Origin: Ferranicluibacter quercicola
Lineage (GTDB): Bacteria > Pseudomonadota > Alphaproteobacteria > Rhizobiales > Rhizobiaceae
Reading direction: 5' to 3'
Assembly (NCBI RefSeq): GCF_021168455.1
Contig: NZ_JAJOZR010000002.1
Span: 186,001 to 250,000, forward strand
DNA length: 64,000 bases
Shown one piece after another: positions 56,313 through 64,000 of the stretch (positions are counted from its first letter, which is position 1; each line of letters starts with the position of its first letter). Below the pieces are notes generated by a model. The model was not told where the DNA came from and searched no databases. It saw only the letters and a program-made list of their open reading frames with translations. The translations under genes were made by a program, and so were the position numbers.

Positions 56313-56670
56313 TCCGATCCCCGTGAACGCGCGGTCGTTTCCGACGGCGACAGATGCGCGGATGATGGCGGCTTTTTCGTGCCCGCGCCACAGGAAAGCG
56401 ACACCTTGCCGATGTGGATCGACAGGTCTGCGGCCTTGCGGTGGCGGCAAGCCTTGACTTTCCGGGCCGTTTGCTGTTTACCGCGCTCCATCTGCGACGA
56501 GACACGACTCCGAGCCGCCGACCGGGACCCTTTCAAGGTATAAACGTTCCCGGAGGTCAACACCCGACAGCGCGATGCGCCCTCGGGTGCCGTTCGGCTT
56601 TGCGTCTTGTTTGAAAACGACCCGGAACCCACGTTTGCGGCACATGCTCGTAAACGAAAAGGAAGAGCCG
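56313..56670. other. Divergent intergenic region before ffh, 358 bp
   Basis: No credible gene. It holds a good promoter for ffh at 56454-56482, leaving a leader of about 180 nt. Open frames inside it lack ribosome sites or family sequence. Confidence 0.55.
56454..56482 (+). promoter_or_regulatory. Probable ffh promoter
   Basis: TTGACT (56454-56459) and TTTACC (56477-56482) separated by 17 bases; the CTTGAC form is typical of alphaproteobacterial housekeeping promoters. Confidence 0.6.
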
Positions 56671-58236
56671 ATGTTTGAAAGCCTCCAGGACCGCCTTGGT
56701 TCGATCCTCAACGGATTGACGGGACGCGGTGCGCTGTCGGAAGCCGATGTGTCGGCTGCCCTGCGCGAGGTTCGCCGTGCGCTGCTGGAAGCCGACGTGG
56801 CGCTGGAAGTCGTCCGGTCGTTCACCGACCGCGTGCGCGAGAAGGCCGTCGGCGCCAATGTGCTGAAATCGATCAAGCCCGGGCAGATGGTCGTCAAGAT
56901 CGTCCATGACGAGCTGGTCGAGATGCTGGGCGCCACCGGCGTTTCCATCGACCTCAACGCGCCCGCCCCCGTCGTCATCATGATGGTCGGTCTCCAGGGC
57001 TCGGGCAAGACCACGACCTCGGGCAAGATCGCCCATCGGCTGCACACGCGCGACAAGAAGAAGGTCCTGATGGCCTCGCTCGACACGCGCCGGCCGGCAG
57101 CCCAGGAGCAGCTGCGCCAGCTCGGCGTCCAGGCGGGCATCGACACGCTGCCGGTCATCGCCGGGCAGTCGCCGACCGATATCGCCGCGCGCGCCGTGCA
57201 GGCGGCAAAGCTCGGCGGCCATGACGTCGTCATCCTCGACACCGCCGGCCGCACGCATATCGACGAGCCGCTGATGATCGAGATGGCCGAGATCAAGCGG
57301 CGCTCGAACCCGCATGAGATCCTGCTGGTCGCCGATGCGCTGACCGGTCAGGACGCCGTCAATCTCGCGCGCAATTTCGACGAACGCGTCGGCATCACCG
57401 GCCTCGTGCTGACCCGCATGGACGGCGACGGCCGCGGCGGTGCCGCGCTCTCCATGCGCGCCGTCACCGGCAAGCCGATCAAGCTGATCGGCGTCGGTGA
57501 GAAGATGTCGGAGCTGGACGAGTTCCATCCGCGCCGCGTCGCCGACCGCATCCTCGGCATGGGCGACATCGTTTCGCTGGTCGAGAAGGCCGCCGAGAAC
57601 ATCGATGCCGAGAAGGCGGCGGCCATGGCCGCCAAGATGAAGTCGGGCAAGTTCGACCTCAACGATCTCGCCGACCAGCTCTCCCAGATGCAGAAGATGG
57701 GTGGCATGGGCGGCATCATGGGCATGATGCCGGGCATGTCCGGCATGAAGGACAAGATGGCCGCGGCCGGTCTCGACGACCGGATGTTCAAGCGCCAGAT
57801 GGCCATCATCTCCTCCATGACCAAGGCCGAGCGCGCCAATCCCGACCTCCTCAAGCATTCCCGCAAGAAGCGCATCGCGAGTGGCTCCGGCACGGATGCC
57901 GCCGACATCAACAAGCTGCTCAAGATGCACCGCCAGATGGCCGACATGATGAAGGCCATGGGCGGCAAGAAGGGCGGCGGCATGATGAAGCAGATGATGG
58001 GAGGCCTTGCCGGCAAGATGGGCCTCGGTGGCATGGGCGGCGGAATGGGCGGCATGCCCGACCTGTCGAGCCTCGACCCCAAGCAGCTGGAAGCGTTGCA
58101 GAAGCAGGCGGAAGCCGCCGGCCTCGGCAAGGGCATGCCCGGCGGCATGGGCGGTCTCCCCGGTATGGGCGGCGGCAAGCTGCCCGGTCTCGGTGGCGGT
58201 TTCCCGGGCCTTCCCGGCCTGCCGAAGAAGAAGTGA
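56671..58236 (+). CDS. ffh: Signal recognition particle protein Ffh
   Basis: A 521-residue SRP54 GTPase. NG domain: GLQGSGKTTTSGKIA (G1), DTAGR (G3), TRMDGDGRGG (G4). The M domain (about 300-430) is methionine-rich with repeated GMMPGM-like runs and binds signal peptides and 4.5S RNA. A Gly/Met-rich tail (about 431-521) extends well past the E. coli length of about 450. ATG 56671 has GGAAGAG upstream; an upstream ATG at 56575 is not favoured. No 4.5S RNA gene is seen here. Confidence 0.97.
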   Translation: MFESLQDRLGSILNGLTGRGALSEADVSAALREVRRALLEADVALEVVRSFTDRVREKAVGANVLKSIKPGQMVVKIVHDELVEMLGATGVSIDLNAPAPVVIMMVGLQGSGKTTTSGKIAHRLHTRDKKKVLMASLDTRRPAAQEQLRQLGVQAGIDTLPVIAGQSPTDIAARAVQAAKLGGHDVVILDTAGRTHIDEPLMIEMAEIKRRSNPHEILLVADALTGQDAVNLARNFDERVGITGLVLTRMDGDGRGGAALSMRAVTGKPIKLIGVGEKMSELDEFHPRRVADRILGMGDIVSLVEKAAENIDAEKAAAMAAKMKSGKFDLNDLADQLSQMQKMGGMGGIMGMMPGMSGMKDKMAAAGLDDRMFKRQMAIISSMTKAERANPDLLKHSRKKRIASGSGTDAADINKLLKMHRQMADMMKAMGGKKGGGMMKQMMGGLAGKMGLGGMGGGMGGMPDLSSLDPKQLEALQKQAEAAGLGKGMPGGMGGLPGMGGGKLPGLGGGFPGLPGLPKKK

Positions 58237-58243
58237 GGCCCGC

Positions 58244-58549
58244 ATGAGCATCGACCCTTCCATCGCCCGGGAACTGTCCGGCTACCGGCAGTCGATCGAC
58301 AATATCGACGCGGCGCTGGTGCATATGCTGGCCGAGCGCTTCCGCTGCACGAAGGCCGTGGGCGTTCTCAAGGCCCTCCACGATTTGCCGCCGGCCGACC
58401 CGGCGCGCGAGGAATACCAGATCGAACGCCTGCGCCGTCTGGCAAAGGACGCCCATCTGGATCCGGATTTCGCCGAGAAGTTCCTGAACTTCATCATCAA
58501 GGAAGTCATCCGGCATCACGAAGACATCGCCGCCGATCTGAAGGATTGA
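58244..58549 (+). CDS. Chorismate mutase (AroQ type)
   Basis: A 101-residue all-helical chorismate mutase domain. YRQSIDNIDAALVHMLAERF and AREEYQIERLRRLAKDAHL are the AroQ helices with Arg and Gln/Glu residues of the active site. It converts chorismate to prephenate for Phe/Tyr. It lies 7 bp after ffh, an insertion into the usual ffh-rpsP order that is common in rhizobia. Confidence 0.9.
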   Translation: MSIDPSIARELSGYRQSIDNIDAALVHMLAERFRCTKAVGVLKALHDLPPADPAREEYQIERLRRLAKDAHLDPDFAEKFLNFIIKEVIRHHEDIAADLKD

Positions 58550-58610
58550 CGGCTTTCGCAGACCCATCAGGCCGCATCCGCGGCACGCCAACATTCAAGG
58601 AGTAATTGAC

Positions 58611-58973
58611 ATGGCACTGAAAATTCGTCTCGCCCGCGGCGGTTCCAAGAAGCGTCCGTTCTATCAGGTCGTCATCGCCGACGCCCGTTCGCCCCGCGAC
58701 GGCCGCTTCCTCGAAAAAGTCGGTTCCTGGAACCCGATGCTCGCCAAGGACGATGCCAAGCGCGTCGAACTGAACAACGAGCGCATCCAGCATTGGCTCG
58801 ACCACGGCGCCCTGCCGACCGACCGCGTCCTGCGTTTCCTCAGCGAAGCCGGCATCGTCACGCGCGAAGCCCGCAGCAACCCGACCAAGGGCAAGCCCGG
58901 CAAGAAGGCGACCGAGCGCGCCGCCGAAGCCAAGCAGAAGGCTGAAGACGCCGCTGCCGCTGCTGCCGAGTAA
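58611..58973 (+). CDS. rpsP: 30S ribosomal protein S16
   Basis: A 120-residue ribosomal protein: MALKIRLARGGSKKRPFYQVV and DGRFLEKVGSWNP are invariant. Compared with E. coli S16 (82 residues) it has a Lys/Ala/Glu-rich C-terminal extension (about 85-120). AAGGAG precedes the ATG. A strong terminator follows at once, before rimM. Confidence 0.98.
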   Translation: MALKIRLARGGSKKRPFYQVVIADARSPRDGRFLEKVGSWNPMLAKDDAKRVELNNERIQHWLDHGALPTDRVLRFLSEAGIVTREARSNPTKGKPGKKATERAAEAKQKAEDAAAAAAE

Positions 58974-58996
58974 TCGACCCTTTAAACATCTTCGGG

Positions 58997-59030
58997 ACGG
59001 GCGGCATTTTCATGCCGCCCGTTTTCGTTT
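58997..59030 (+). terminator. Rho-independent terminator between rpsP and rimM
   Basis: A perfect 11-bp stem (ACGGGCGGCAT with ATGCCGCCCGT) around TTTC, then GTTTTCGTTT. It splits the ribosomal cluster; rimM may rely on readthrough or a promoter I cannot see. Confidence 0.88.
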
Positions 59031-59079
59031 ATGGGGTCGCGCAATCCTTCCGACGAATGATCTCAAGAACGGTTCCTCC

Positions 59080-59646
59080 ATGAGCAAGCTGAAAAACCCC
59101 GTCCTGATGGGCACGATCGGTGGCGCGCAAGGATTGCGCGGCGAAGTCCGTGTGAAGAGCTTTGCCGAGGAGCCGACGGCACTTGGCGACTACGGTCATC
59201 TCCACAGCGAGGACGGGCGCGTCTTCGAGGTGCTGGAGGTGCGCGAGAGCAAGACCGTCGTGATCGTTCGCTTTCGCGGCATCAACGACCGGACGGCGGC
59301 CGAGGCGCTGAACGGGCTCGATCTGTTCATCGAGCGGGAAAACCTGCCGGACGACGATCTCGACGAGGACGAATTCTTCTATGCCGATCTCGAGGGGCTG
59401 GAGGCGAAGGATGCCGAGGGCAAGAGCTATGGCGTCGTGACCGGCGTGTTCGACTTCGGCGCCGGCGACCTTCTGGAGCTGAAGGGCCCGGGCCGTCGTC
59501 CGGTCCTCATTCCCTTTTCCGAGTTCTCCGTGCTCGAAATCGATCTCGAAGGCGGCACGATGCTGGTCGATCCGGTGGCCGCCGGTCTTATCGACGACAA
59601 GGACGATCCGGCCGGGCCGTTCACGCCCGACGCCTCCGGCGAATGA
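59080..59646 (+). CDS. rimM: Ribosome maturation factor RimM
   Basis: A 188-residue 16S maturation factor. N-terminal MGTIGGAQGLRGEVRVKSF and the PRC-barrel segment SYGVVTGVFDFGAGDLLELK are clear. It binds S19 during 30S assembly. Its stop overlaps the trmD ATG by four bases. Confidence 0.96.
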   Translation: MSKLKNPVLMGTIGGAQGLRGEVRVKSFAEEPTALGDYGHLHSEDGRVFEVLEVRESKTVVIVRFRGINDRTAAEALNGLDLFIERENLPDDDLDEDEFFYADLEGLEAKDAEGKSYGVVTGVFDFGAGDLLELKGPGRRPVLIPFSEFSVLEIDLEGGTMLVDPVAAGLIDDKDDPAGPFTPDASGE

Positions 59647-60347
59647 GCGCCGCCATGGCGTTCCGCGCCACCCTTCTCACGCTCTATCCGGAAATGTTTC
59701 CGGGCCATCTCGGCCATTCCCTGGCGGGCAGAGCGCTGGAGCGCGGGCAGTGGTCGCTCGACGCCGTGCAGATCCGCGACTTTGCCGAGGACAAGCACCG
59801 GACCGTGGACGACACGCCGGCCGGGGGCGGGGCGGGCATGGTATTGCGGGCGGACATTCTGAGCCGTGCCATCGATCATGTTTCGCGCGACGACGGGCGG
59901 CCACGGCTGCTGATGAGCCCGCGCGGACGGCCGCTGAGCCAGGCGCGGGTGCGCGAGATCGCCGCCGGGCCGGGAGCGGTCATCGTCTGCGGCCGGTTCG
60001 AGGGTGTCGACCAGCGGGTCATCGATGCGCGGGCGCTCGAGGAGGTTTCGATCGGCGACTACATTCTCTCGGGCGGCGAGCCTGCAGCGCTGACGCTGCT
60101 CGATGCCGTCGTGCGCATCCTGCCGGGCGTCATGGGCAATGCGCTTTCGGGCGTGCATGAAAGTTTCGAGGGCGGGCTCCTGGAGCACCCGCACTATACC
60201 CGGCCGCAGGTGTTCGAGGAACGGGACATCCCCGCCGTGCTGACCTCGGGCAACCACGGCGCCATCGAGCGCTGGCGGCGGGCGGAGGCCGAGCGGCTGA
60301 CGCGGGAGCGCCGGCCGGATCTGCTGTCTCAGCCCGTCACGAAATAA
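59643..60347 (+). CDS. trmD: tRNA (guanine37-N1)-methyltransferase
   Basis: A 234-residue SPOUT knot methyltransferase. VCGRFEGVDQRVID and SIGDYILSGGEPA form the SAM-binding trefoil knot; TLYPEMFPG and DDTPAGGGAGMV are conserved. It methylates G37 of tRNAs reading CNN codons to prevent frameshifting. Its 3' end overlaps the convergent TSUP gene by 19 bases. Confidence 0.97.
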   Translation: MSAAMAFRATLLTLYPEMFPGHLGHSLAGRALERGQWSLDAVQIRDFAEDKHRTVDDTPAGGGAGMVLRADILSRAIDHVSRDDGRPRLLMSPRGRPLSQARVREIAAGPGAVIVCGRFEGVDQRVIDARALEEVSIGDYILSGGEPAALTLLDAVVRILPGVMGNALSGVHESFEGGLLEHPHYTRPQVFEERDIPAVLTSGNHGAIERWRRAEAERLTRERRPDLLSQPVTK

Positions 60348-61075
60348 TAGAAAGCGAGCAGCAGGCCGACCGCGATGACGAAGGCGCGGATGACGGCCTG
60401 GGGCACGCGGCGCGCCAGCCAGACGCCGCTGTAGCCGCCGAGCGCCCCGCCGGGGATCATCACGGCCGCCTCCAGCCAGGAGACGACCCCGCCGAAGGTG
60501 AAGACCACAACGGCGATGGCGGCGATGATGACGGCCAGCAGGTTCTTCAGCGCATTGATCCGGTGATAGCCGCCGCCGGCCGAAAGCCCCAATACGGCGA
60601 GCATCATGATGCCCATGCCGGCCCCGAAGAAGCCGCCATAGATCGAGGTCGCGAACTGTCCGAGAAGCCCGAGGACGCCAAGCGGCGCTCCGGCCTCCCG
60701 CGATGCCGGGCGAAGCAGGGGGGCGCCCGCAAAGATCGCGGTCGCCCCCAGCAGGAGCCAGGGCACCAGCGCCCGGAAGGACGGGTTGGAAAGGGCGAGC
60801 AGGATGGCGGCGCCGATGAGGCCGCCGACCGCCGAGAGAAGCCCGAGCATGACCGCCATCCGCCGGTCGGCGATCAGTTCGCGCCGATAGGCGAGCGCCG
60901 AGGTGATGTAGCCGGGAAACTGGACGATGGACGATGTCGCATTGGCCACGATCGGCGGCAGGCCGGCCAGCGTCATCGCGCCGAAGGTGAGAAACGTGCC
61001 GCCACCGGCCACCGCATTGACGGCGCTCGACAGGAAGCCGGCGAGAAAGAGAAGAACGGCGGTTGTGACGGGCAT
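60329..61075 (-). CDS. TSUP-family (TauE/SafE) anion permease
   Basis: A 248-residue inner-membrane protein with about eight helices. AGFLSSAVNAVAGGGTFLTF near the N-terminus and IYGGFFGAGMGIMMLAVLGL in the second half are the two TSUP repeats. Relatives export sulfite, sulfoacetate or related organosulfonates. It interrupts the trmD-rplS block on the opposite strand. Confidence 0.92.
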   Translation of the reverse strand: MPVTTAVLLFLAGFLSSAVNAVAGGGTFLTFGAMTLAGLPPIVANATSSIVQFPGYITSALAYRRELIADRRMAVMLGLLSAVGGLIGAAILLALSNPSFRALVPWLLLGATAIFAGAPLLRPASREAGAPLGVLGLLGQFATSIYGGFFGAGMGIMMLAVLGLSAGGGYHRINALKNLLAVIIAAIAVVVFTFGGVVSWLEAAVMIPGGALGGYSGVWLARRVPQAVIRAFVIAVGLLLAFYYFVTG

Positions 61076-61164
61076 CGGCGATTCATCGGAAAAGGGCTGA
61101 TTTTCGTGGTATAGCGCCTGCGCGTAAACACAAGGACGGACATCCGCAGGAGGAGCTTATCGGC

Positions 61165-61683
61165 ATGCCGCGGCCCGACATTTTCTTGCCGGACGACATC
61201 TGGCGCATTCGACCGGCCGAGACCTCCGACAGGGTCCTCTTGCGGACCCTGCTCGACGCCTATCTGCACGGGCTCTCCGCCTTCGGCCCCGTGGATGCCG
61301 TCTATCTCTATTTCGGGGCCGCCGATCGCTGGGCCTATCTCGTCGAGGTTCGTTCGGAAGGCATCTGGCGTCCTCAGGGTTTTGCGCTCGTCAACCGGCA
61401 TTCCTGCTCGGGATTGGTGGTCGATCGTGCGATGGCGGAGTTCTGCGTGCTCCCGGCGTTCCGGCGAACGGGGGTCGGGAAACGCATGGCCCGCCGGCTC
61501 CTGACGCTGCATGCGGGCATCTGGGAACTCGGCGTCTCCAGGCACAACGCTGCGGCATGGTCCTTCTGGCGCAGCGTCACCGCGACGTTCGATGGTGTCG
61601 CGGTGATCGATGCGGACGACACACGCATTCTTCGCTTCGACAGCCGGCAGGCTTCGCGCAGAATCCTAAGCGGGGAGGGGTGA
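61165..61683 (+). CDS. GNAT-family acetyltransferase
   Basis: A 172-residue protein. VDRAMAEFCVLPAFRRTGVGKRMARRLL is the acetyl-CoA binding core and NAAAWSFWRSV the usual C-terminal motif. Substrate unknown. AGGAGGAGC precedes the ATG. It lies between the TSUP gene (divergent) and rplS, whose promoter begins at its stop codon. Confidence 0.85.
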   Translation: MPRPDIFLPDDIWRIRPAETSDRVLLRTLLDAYLHGLSAFGPVDAVYLYFGAADRWAYLVEVRSEGIWRPQGFALVNRHSCSGLVVDRAMAEFCVLPAFRRTGVGKRMARRLLTLHAGIWELGVSRHNAAAWSFWRSVTATFDGVAVIDADDTRILRFDSRQASRRILSGEG

Positions 61684-61708
61684 CAAATCGGCGATCCCGG
61701 TGTATAGG
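61680..61708 (+). promoter_or_regulatory. Probable rplS promoter
   Basis: GTGACA (61680-61685) and TATAGG (61703-61708), 17 bases apart, give a leader of about 140 nt before rplS. Confidence 0.6.
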
Positions 61709-61855
61709 CCGCACCGGCTCGGGTTCCTGCCCGCGACCATCAACAAAGAATGGTGTATCCGCCGTCGCTCTTCACCGGAAGAGACCTGTCCAGAGGCATG
61801 GCCGAAGGACACACTGGGCGCTCTGACCGTTTGAGAAGAAAGCAAGGTTAAACCG

Positions 61856-62392
61856 ATGAACATCATCCAGCAGCTGGAAGCCGAACAGGCCGCCAAGATC
61901 GAAGCCAAGCGTACCCTCCCGGAATTCTCCGCAGGCGACACGCTCCGCGTCAACGTACGCGTGACGGAAGGCACCCGCACCCGCGTGCAGGCCTATGAAG
62001 GCGTCTGCATCGCCCGTTCGGGTGGCGGCATCAACGAAAGCTTCACCGTTCGCAAGATCTCCTACGGCGAAGGCGTCGAGCGCGTGTTCCCGGTCTATTC
62101 GCCGATGGTCGAAAGCGTCGAGATCGTTCGCCGCGGTAAGGTCCGTCGCGCCAAGCTCTACTACCTGCGCGATCGTCGCGGCAAGTCGGCTCGTATCGTC
62201 GAGAACACCGGCACGCGCGCCCGCAAGCTGAACGACACGGCGCGCCAGTCGGCTGCCGAGGAAAAGGCCCGTCTGGAAGCTGAAAAGGTTGCAGCAGCCC
62301 AGGCGCTCGCCGCCGAAAAGGCAGCAGCAGAAGCTGCAGCCGCGGAAGCCGCCGCTGCAAAGGCTGCCGAAGACGCAAAGTCTGCAGAATAA
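61856..62392 (+). CDS. rplS: 50S ribosomal protein L19 with Ala-rich C-terminal extension
   Basis: A 178-residue protein. The first 115 residues are standard L19 (FSAGDTLRVNVRVTEG, RVQAYEGVCIARSGGGINE, YYLRDRRGKSARI). Residues about 122-178 add an Ala/Glu/Lys-rich segment predicted to be one long helix, absent from E. coli L19. L19 sits at the 30S-50S interface. It has its own promoter and is closed by a strong terminator. Confidence 0.97.
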   Translation: MNIIQQLEAEQAAKIEAKRTLPEFSAGDTLRVNVRVTEGTRTRVQAYEGVCIARSGGGINESFTVRKISYGEGVERVFPVYSPMVESVEIVRRGKVRRAKLYYLRDRRGKSARIVENTGTRARKLNDTARQSAAEEKARLEAEKVAAAQALAAEKAAAEAAAAEAAAAKAAEDAKSAE

Positions 62393-62415
62393 GATCTTCG
62401 GATCCTTCTCCTTCG

Positions 62416-62447
62416 AAAAAGCCGCCGGAGCGATCCGGCGGCTTTTT
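62416..62447 (+). terminator. Rho-independent terminator after rplS
   Basis: AAAAAGCCGCCGGA pairs with TCCGGCGGCTTTTT around a four-base loop, a perfect bidirectional stem with T-run. Confidence 0.92.
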
Positions 62448-62474
62448 CATGTCTGACGGTCGGGAGGAACCGGC

Positions 62475-62984
62475 TCAGTCCTTCGTTGCCGGGTCCCAGT
62501 GCTCGTCGGCCTTGCCGTCCTTGATCCGCCAGGTGTCGAACCATGTGGTGGTGTAGGTCTTCGACGGGTCCTTCCCGTCCTTGACCTCGCGCACATAGCC
62601 GACGGTGACGAGATCGCCTTCCGCCGTGACGAAGGCGATCGGCGTCTTCATCTTCGCGGGGATCGGCGAGGGCTCGCGCTTCAGCACCTGCGTGAAATAG
62701 GCGACGACGCCGGCCCGGCCCGAGGCCGCGTTCGGATTGTGCTGGAGATAGCGCTCGGTCAGATAGCGGTCGGCCTTGTCCCAGTGGTTGGCTTCCAGCA
62801 GGTCCCGGACGATGCCGAGGGCGACCTGCTTGTTGGCGTTCAGCTGTGGATCCGGACTGGTGAACAGCGCCTCGGCGTCGGTCGCCGCCACCACGGCCTC
62901 CTGCGCCTGCGACGGGGCGGCCGTCAGCAGCGATCCGACCGAGAGGGAGACCGCGAGGAGGGCCGGTGCAAGCGTGTGTTTCAT
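62475..62984 (-). CDS. Secreted NTF2-like (SnoaL-type) protein
   Basis: A 169-residue exported protein. Signal peptide about 1-27 (ends APSQA). The mature part has ANKQVALGIVRDLLEANHWD, DRYLTERYLQHNP and TWFDTWRIKDGKADEHWD, as in NTF2/SnoaL folds. Function unknown. ATG 62984 has AAGGA upstream; ATGs at 62990 and 63011 are less likely. The rplS terminator stem also lies just past its stop. Confidence 0.85.
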   Translation of the reverse strand: MKHTLAPALLAVSLSVGSLLTAAPSQAQEAVVAATDAEALFTSPDPQLNANKQVALGIVRDLLEANHWDKADRYLTERYLQHNPNAASGRAGVVAYFTQVLKREPSPIPAKMKTPIAFVTAEGDLVTVGYVREVKDGKDPSKTYTTTWFDTWRIKDGKADEHWDPATKD

Positions 62985-63291
62985 GAGCATTCCTTCCAGA
63001 AGACCGTTCATCGGGTGAGTGTCGGGGTCCTTGCGGAAAAATCTGTAGGGACAAGCCGGAGGTTGGGGAAGGAGGCAGGTTTCCCGCCGATAGGGCTGAA
63101 AAGAGAACCATGGGAGGTCGCAGGTCGCGTGGACGGCAACGATTTTGCTCGATGCGCGGGAACGGCGATCCCGTTCATCCTGTGCAGCGGCGCCGGCGCC
63201 GGCGTCGAAATGGCCGTGCCGCCCGCTGGGCTCTTGCCCGACGGGCGAGTTTCGTGACAGTCTCGCGCGTCACACGCCAGGAGCCTGCCTC
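62985..63291. other. Divergent intergenic region, 307 bp
   Basis: Between the NTF2-like gene (minus) and the binding-protein gene (plus). No credible gene. A GGCGCCGGCGCC palindrome lies near 63190-63202; no promoter could be assigned with confidence. Confidence 0.5.
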
Positions 63292-64000
63292 ATGTTTTCC
63301 CGCCGCCATGTTCTCGCCGGTCTGACCGTCCTTGCCCTTTCGCCGCTCGGTGCCGCTGCCGCGGATCTTCCGGATCTCGGCGGGCGCGACATCGTCGTGG
63401 TGACGGAGAATGCCTATCCGCCACTGCAGTTCATCGACCCGAAGACCGGCCAGGCCGCGGGCTGGGAGTATGATGCGGTGGGCGAGATCGCCAAGCGGCT
63501 GAACGCCAAGGTGACCTATCGCAATACGAGCTGGGACGCGATGATCCAGTCCGTGTCCGACGGGCAGTACGACATGGGCATGACGGGCATCACCATCAAG
63601 GAAGAGCGCAAGAAGAAGGTGGATTTCTCCGACCCTTATATGCGCTCCGAGCAGTTCATGCTGGTGCGCGGCGACGAGAGCCGGTTTACGGACGGCAAGT
63701 CCTTCGCCGCGCTGTCCAGCGGCCTCATCGGCGCCCAGCCGGGAACGACGCCGTTCTACACCGCCATCTACGAGGTGCTGGACGGCAACGAGCAGAACCC
63801 GCGCGTCAAGCTGTTCGAGACGTTCGGGGCGACGGTGCAGGCGCTGAAGGCCGGCGACGTCGATGTGGTGCTGACGGACGGCACGGCCGGCAAGGGCTAT
63901 GTCGATACGTCCGATGGCGGGCTGAAGCTGATCGGCGGCCCGCTCGGCACCGAGGATTTCGGCTTCATCTTCCCCAAGGGCTCCAAGCTGGTCGCGCCCG
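63292..64000 (+). CDS. Amino-acid ABC transporter substrate-binding protein, cut by window end
   Basis: The first 236 residues of a family-3 binding protein. The N-terminus FSRRHVLAGLTVLAL has a twin-arginine pattern and cleaves about residue 23. Ligand-site segments AYPPLQFIDPKTGQAAGWEYDAV and ITIKEERKKKVDFSDPY are clear. It is not a close copy of the binding protein at 4.5 kb. AGGAG lies 8 bases before the ATG. Permease and ATPase genes presumably follow outside. Confidence 0.92.
   Translation, partial: MFSRRHVLAGLTVLALSPLGAAAADLPDLGGRDIVVVTENAYPPLQFIDPKTGQAAGWEYDAVGEIAKRLNAKVTYRNTSWDAMIQSVSDGQYDMGMTGITIKEERKKKVDFSDPYMRSEQFMLVRGDESRFTDGKSFAALSSGLIGAQPGTTPFYTAIYEVLDGNEQNPRVKLFETFGATVQALKAGDVDVVLTDGTAGKGYVDTSDGGLKLIGGPLGTEDFGFIFPKGSKLVAP

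Overview
The window is about 64 kb of uniformly GC-rich, gene-dense chromosome from an alphaproteobacterium. Gene content and order point to the Hyphomicrobiales (Rhizobiales), most likely Rhizobiaceae (Rhizobium/Agrobacterium/Shinella-like). The supporting blocks are acnA divergent from ccmABCDG; ftsY-mtaB-dapF; ffh-chorismate mutase-rpsP-rimM-trmD-rplS; phaR divergent from phaAB; and a SUV3-like helicase, S4 protein, fdxA and carD in a row. IalB, DUF1223, DUF2794, DUF2585 and TypA proteins fit the same group. I see no rRNA, tRNA, CRISPR array, insertion sequence or phage gene. Genus assignment is inference.

Layout. 1-3.5 kb: a truncated multi-PAS sensor (minus) and an AI-2E-type permease with an extra C-terminal domain, preceded by a possible EcfG stress promoter. 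3.5-9.5 kb: the main accessory module. A FadR-type regulator faces a polar amino-acid ABC transporter, a class V PLP enzyme lacking the cysteine-desulfurase cysteine, and a hydantoinase/dihydropyrimidinase with all its metal ligands. A perfect 29-bp palindrome lies between regulator and transporter. This looks like an uptake-and-breakdown unit for an unidentified cyclic amide or amino-acid derivative. 9.5-16.2 kb: farnesyl diphosphate synthase, MtgA, a GST, L32, a small membrane protein and the polyhydroxybutyrate genes phaR/phaAB. 16.3-26 kb: RNA and translation genes (SUV3-like helicase, S4 protein, fdxA, carD, typA) and an M3 oligopeptidase.

26-36.5 kb: MarR regulator with a Bcr/CflA exporter, argG, TenA, a LysE exporter, rlmN followed by two tiny membrane proteins, IalB, an orphan ECF sigma factor, and small housekeeping enzymes (YkvA, pterin dehydratase, ThpR, TesA-like esterase). 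36.5-43.2 kb: a YbbA/YbbP-type ABC exporter, a Bax-inhibitor-1 protein, an acetyltransferase, DUF2794 and secreted DUF1223 proteins. 43.3-50.5 kb: acnA, cytochrome c maturation genes ccmABCDG, DUF2585 and YciB. 50.5-56.3 kb: ftsY, mtaB, dapF, an agmatinase-family ureohydrolase and a Tat-exported metallo-beta-lactamase-fold protein, all on the minus strand. 56.6-62.4 kb: the SRP/ribosomal cluster, interrupted by a TSUP permease and a GNAT gene. 62.4-64 kb: a secreted NTF2-like protein and a substrate-binding protein cut by the window end.

Most of the window is conserved housekeeping sequence. The accessory parts most worth attention are the 3.5-9.5 kb catabolic module and its palindrome, the small membrane proteins behind rlmN, and the translationally coupled MBL/ureohydrolase pair. 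No step was checked against a database; family names rest on motifs recognised by eye.
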